In this document: positions 63,465 through 64,000 of the stretch, piece by piece
How positions within the stretch are numbered: position 1 is the stretch's first letter
Layout: every line of letters begins with the position of its first letter
Assembly: GCF_001187435.1 (NCBI RefSeq)
Contig: NZ_LFXA01000004.1
Coordinates: 5,001-69,000, forward strand
Source of the DNA: Streptomyces caatingaensis
GTDB lineage: Bacteria > Actinomycetota > Actinomycetes > Streptomycetales > Streptomycetaceae
Direction of reading: 5' to 3'
DNA length: 64,000 nt
Program-made: the position numbers and the translations under genes
Notes under the pieces: generated by a model
The model's database searches: none
The model's input: the letters and a program-made list of their open reading frames with translations, nothing else
What the model was told of the DNA's origin: nothing

Positions 63465-64000
63465 ATGCAGCAGCACATATCCCCCGAGCCCGACCTCCGC
63501 CACCACGGGGACGCGGAAGTGCGCGGAATGGGGGCGGAGTTGACCGATATGGCGGTCAACGTGCGGGCGGGGACGCCGCCGCGGTGGCTGCGGGAGCGGA
63601 TCGCCGCCTCGATCGGGGGGCTGGCCGCGTATCCGGACGGGCGGGCGGCGCGGCGGGCGGTCGCGGCGCGGCACGGGCTGCCGGAGGAACGCGTGCTGCT
63701 GACGGCCGGGGCCGCCGAGGCGTTCGTGCTGCTGGCGCGGACGCTGGAGGCGAAGCGGCCGGTGGTGGTGCACCCGCAGTTCACCGAGCCGGAGGCGGCC
63801 CTGCGGGACGCGGGGCATGAGGTGGAGCGGGTGGTGCTCGGGGCGGAGGACGGGTTCCGGCTGGACCCGCGTGCGGTCCCCGGCGACGCCGACCTCGTCG
63901 TCGTCGGCAATCCGACCAACCCGACCTCGGTCCTGCACCCGGCGACCGCCCTGGCCCGGCTCGCCCGCCCGGGGCGCACCCTCGTCGTGGACGAGGCGTT
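63465..64000 (+). CDS. cobC: PLP-dependent aminotransferase-fold protein, CobC (Rv2231c)-like, 3' end cut by window edge
   Basis: ATG 63465 gives 178 residues before the edge. The aminotransferase class I/II start is clear: DLRHHGDAEVRG, DMAVNVRAGTPPRWLRERIA, LAAYPDGRAARRAVAARHGL, TAGAAEAFVLLARTLE, VVVGNPTNPTSVLHP and VVDEAF-type end. This is the pattern of threonine-phosphate decarboxylase/histidinol-phosphate aminotransferase relatives that supply aminopropanol phosphate for B12, which fits the cob genes 5 kb away. The catalytic Lys lies beyond the window. Confidence 0.85.
   Translation, partial: MQQHISPEPDLRHHGDAEVRGMGAELTDMAVNVRAGTPPRWLRERIAASIGGLAAYPDGRAARRAVAARHGLPEERVLLTAGAAEAFVLLARTLEAKRPVVVHPQFTEPEAALRDAGHEVERVVLGAEDGFRLDPRAVPGDADLVVVGNPTNPTSVLHPATALARLARPGRTLVVDEA

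Overview
The window is a stretch of very GC-rich actinobacterial chromosome and almost certainly comes from a Streptomyces. It carries two chaplin genes (hydrophobic aerial-hypha coat proteins), a TTG/GTG-rich start codon set, the small GATC-binding nucleoid protein Gbn, a PHO-box-controlled Pit phosphate transporter and a B12 operon behind a cobalamin riboswitch. From memory, the gene order follows the conserved SCO18xx core region of S. coelicolor; this was not checked by search. Most of the window is ordinary core genome. The exceptions are a small foreign insertion in tldD, a possible CRISPR relic, a frameshifted protease and several repeat-rich intergenic islands.

Layout. 1-5.4 kb: a partial secreted RNase Sa-type lipoprotein, a YbhB-family protein, a 1.1 kb repeat-rich gene-free island, a TauE/SafE exporter, a stomatin/NfeD pair and an ABC ATPase. 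5.5-9 kb: a hypothetical gene, two tandem short chaplins and a NarL-type two-component system. 9-18 kb: nitroreductase, secreted SLT transglycosylase behind a structured leader, an FHA-FHA-ABC exporter, DUF6350 protein, SerB and a SixA phosphatase. 18-22.4 kb: an MFS carrier fused in frame to a normally separate mini-protein, a FadR-type regulator and the fabG-fabI fatty acid synthesis pair. 22.6-26.4 kb: the tldD/tldE protease pair, interrupted by about 0.93 kb of foreign DNA. 26.5-32.3 kb: tyrS, small membrane proteins, moaA and a DUF485/acetate-type symporter operon behind a Crp-like site.

32.8-41.2 kb: subtilisin-like protease, lysoplasmalogenase-like protein, sterol desaturase-like protein, DEDDh exonuclease with BRCT, SURF1, and a five-gene Asp23/AmaP envelope stress operon. 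41.3-49.2 kb: enoyl-CoA hydratase, Gbn, an ABC-F protein with a possible leader peptide, a zinc metallopeptidase, a repeat protein, an alpha/beta hydrolase and a class II aldolase. 49.3-50.8 kb: pitH2-type phosphate transporter and a small membrane partner. 51-58.4 kb: cobalamin riboswitch followed by cobD, cobQ, a ChlI/ChlD-type chelatase, cobO, cobB and a CobE-like gene, most of them overlapping. A CobC-like aminotransferase starts at the right edge. 58.5-63.3 kb: DUF4034-like protein, a frameshifted M48 peptidase, and an XRE/TPR regulator with two small genes.

Most interesting point: inside tldD, foreign DNA supplies a recoded 3' end that keeps tldD intact. It is followed by a 42-codon gene that looks like a class III lanthipeptide precursor (leader motif LLDLQ, core motif Ser-x2-Ser-x3-Cys), and then by the displaced original tldD 3' end running into tldE. 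No lanthipeptide synthetase is in the window. An orphan modified-peptide precursor placed between the two subunit genes of a protease family known to process modified peptides is the best candidate for something undescribed here.
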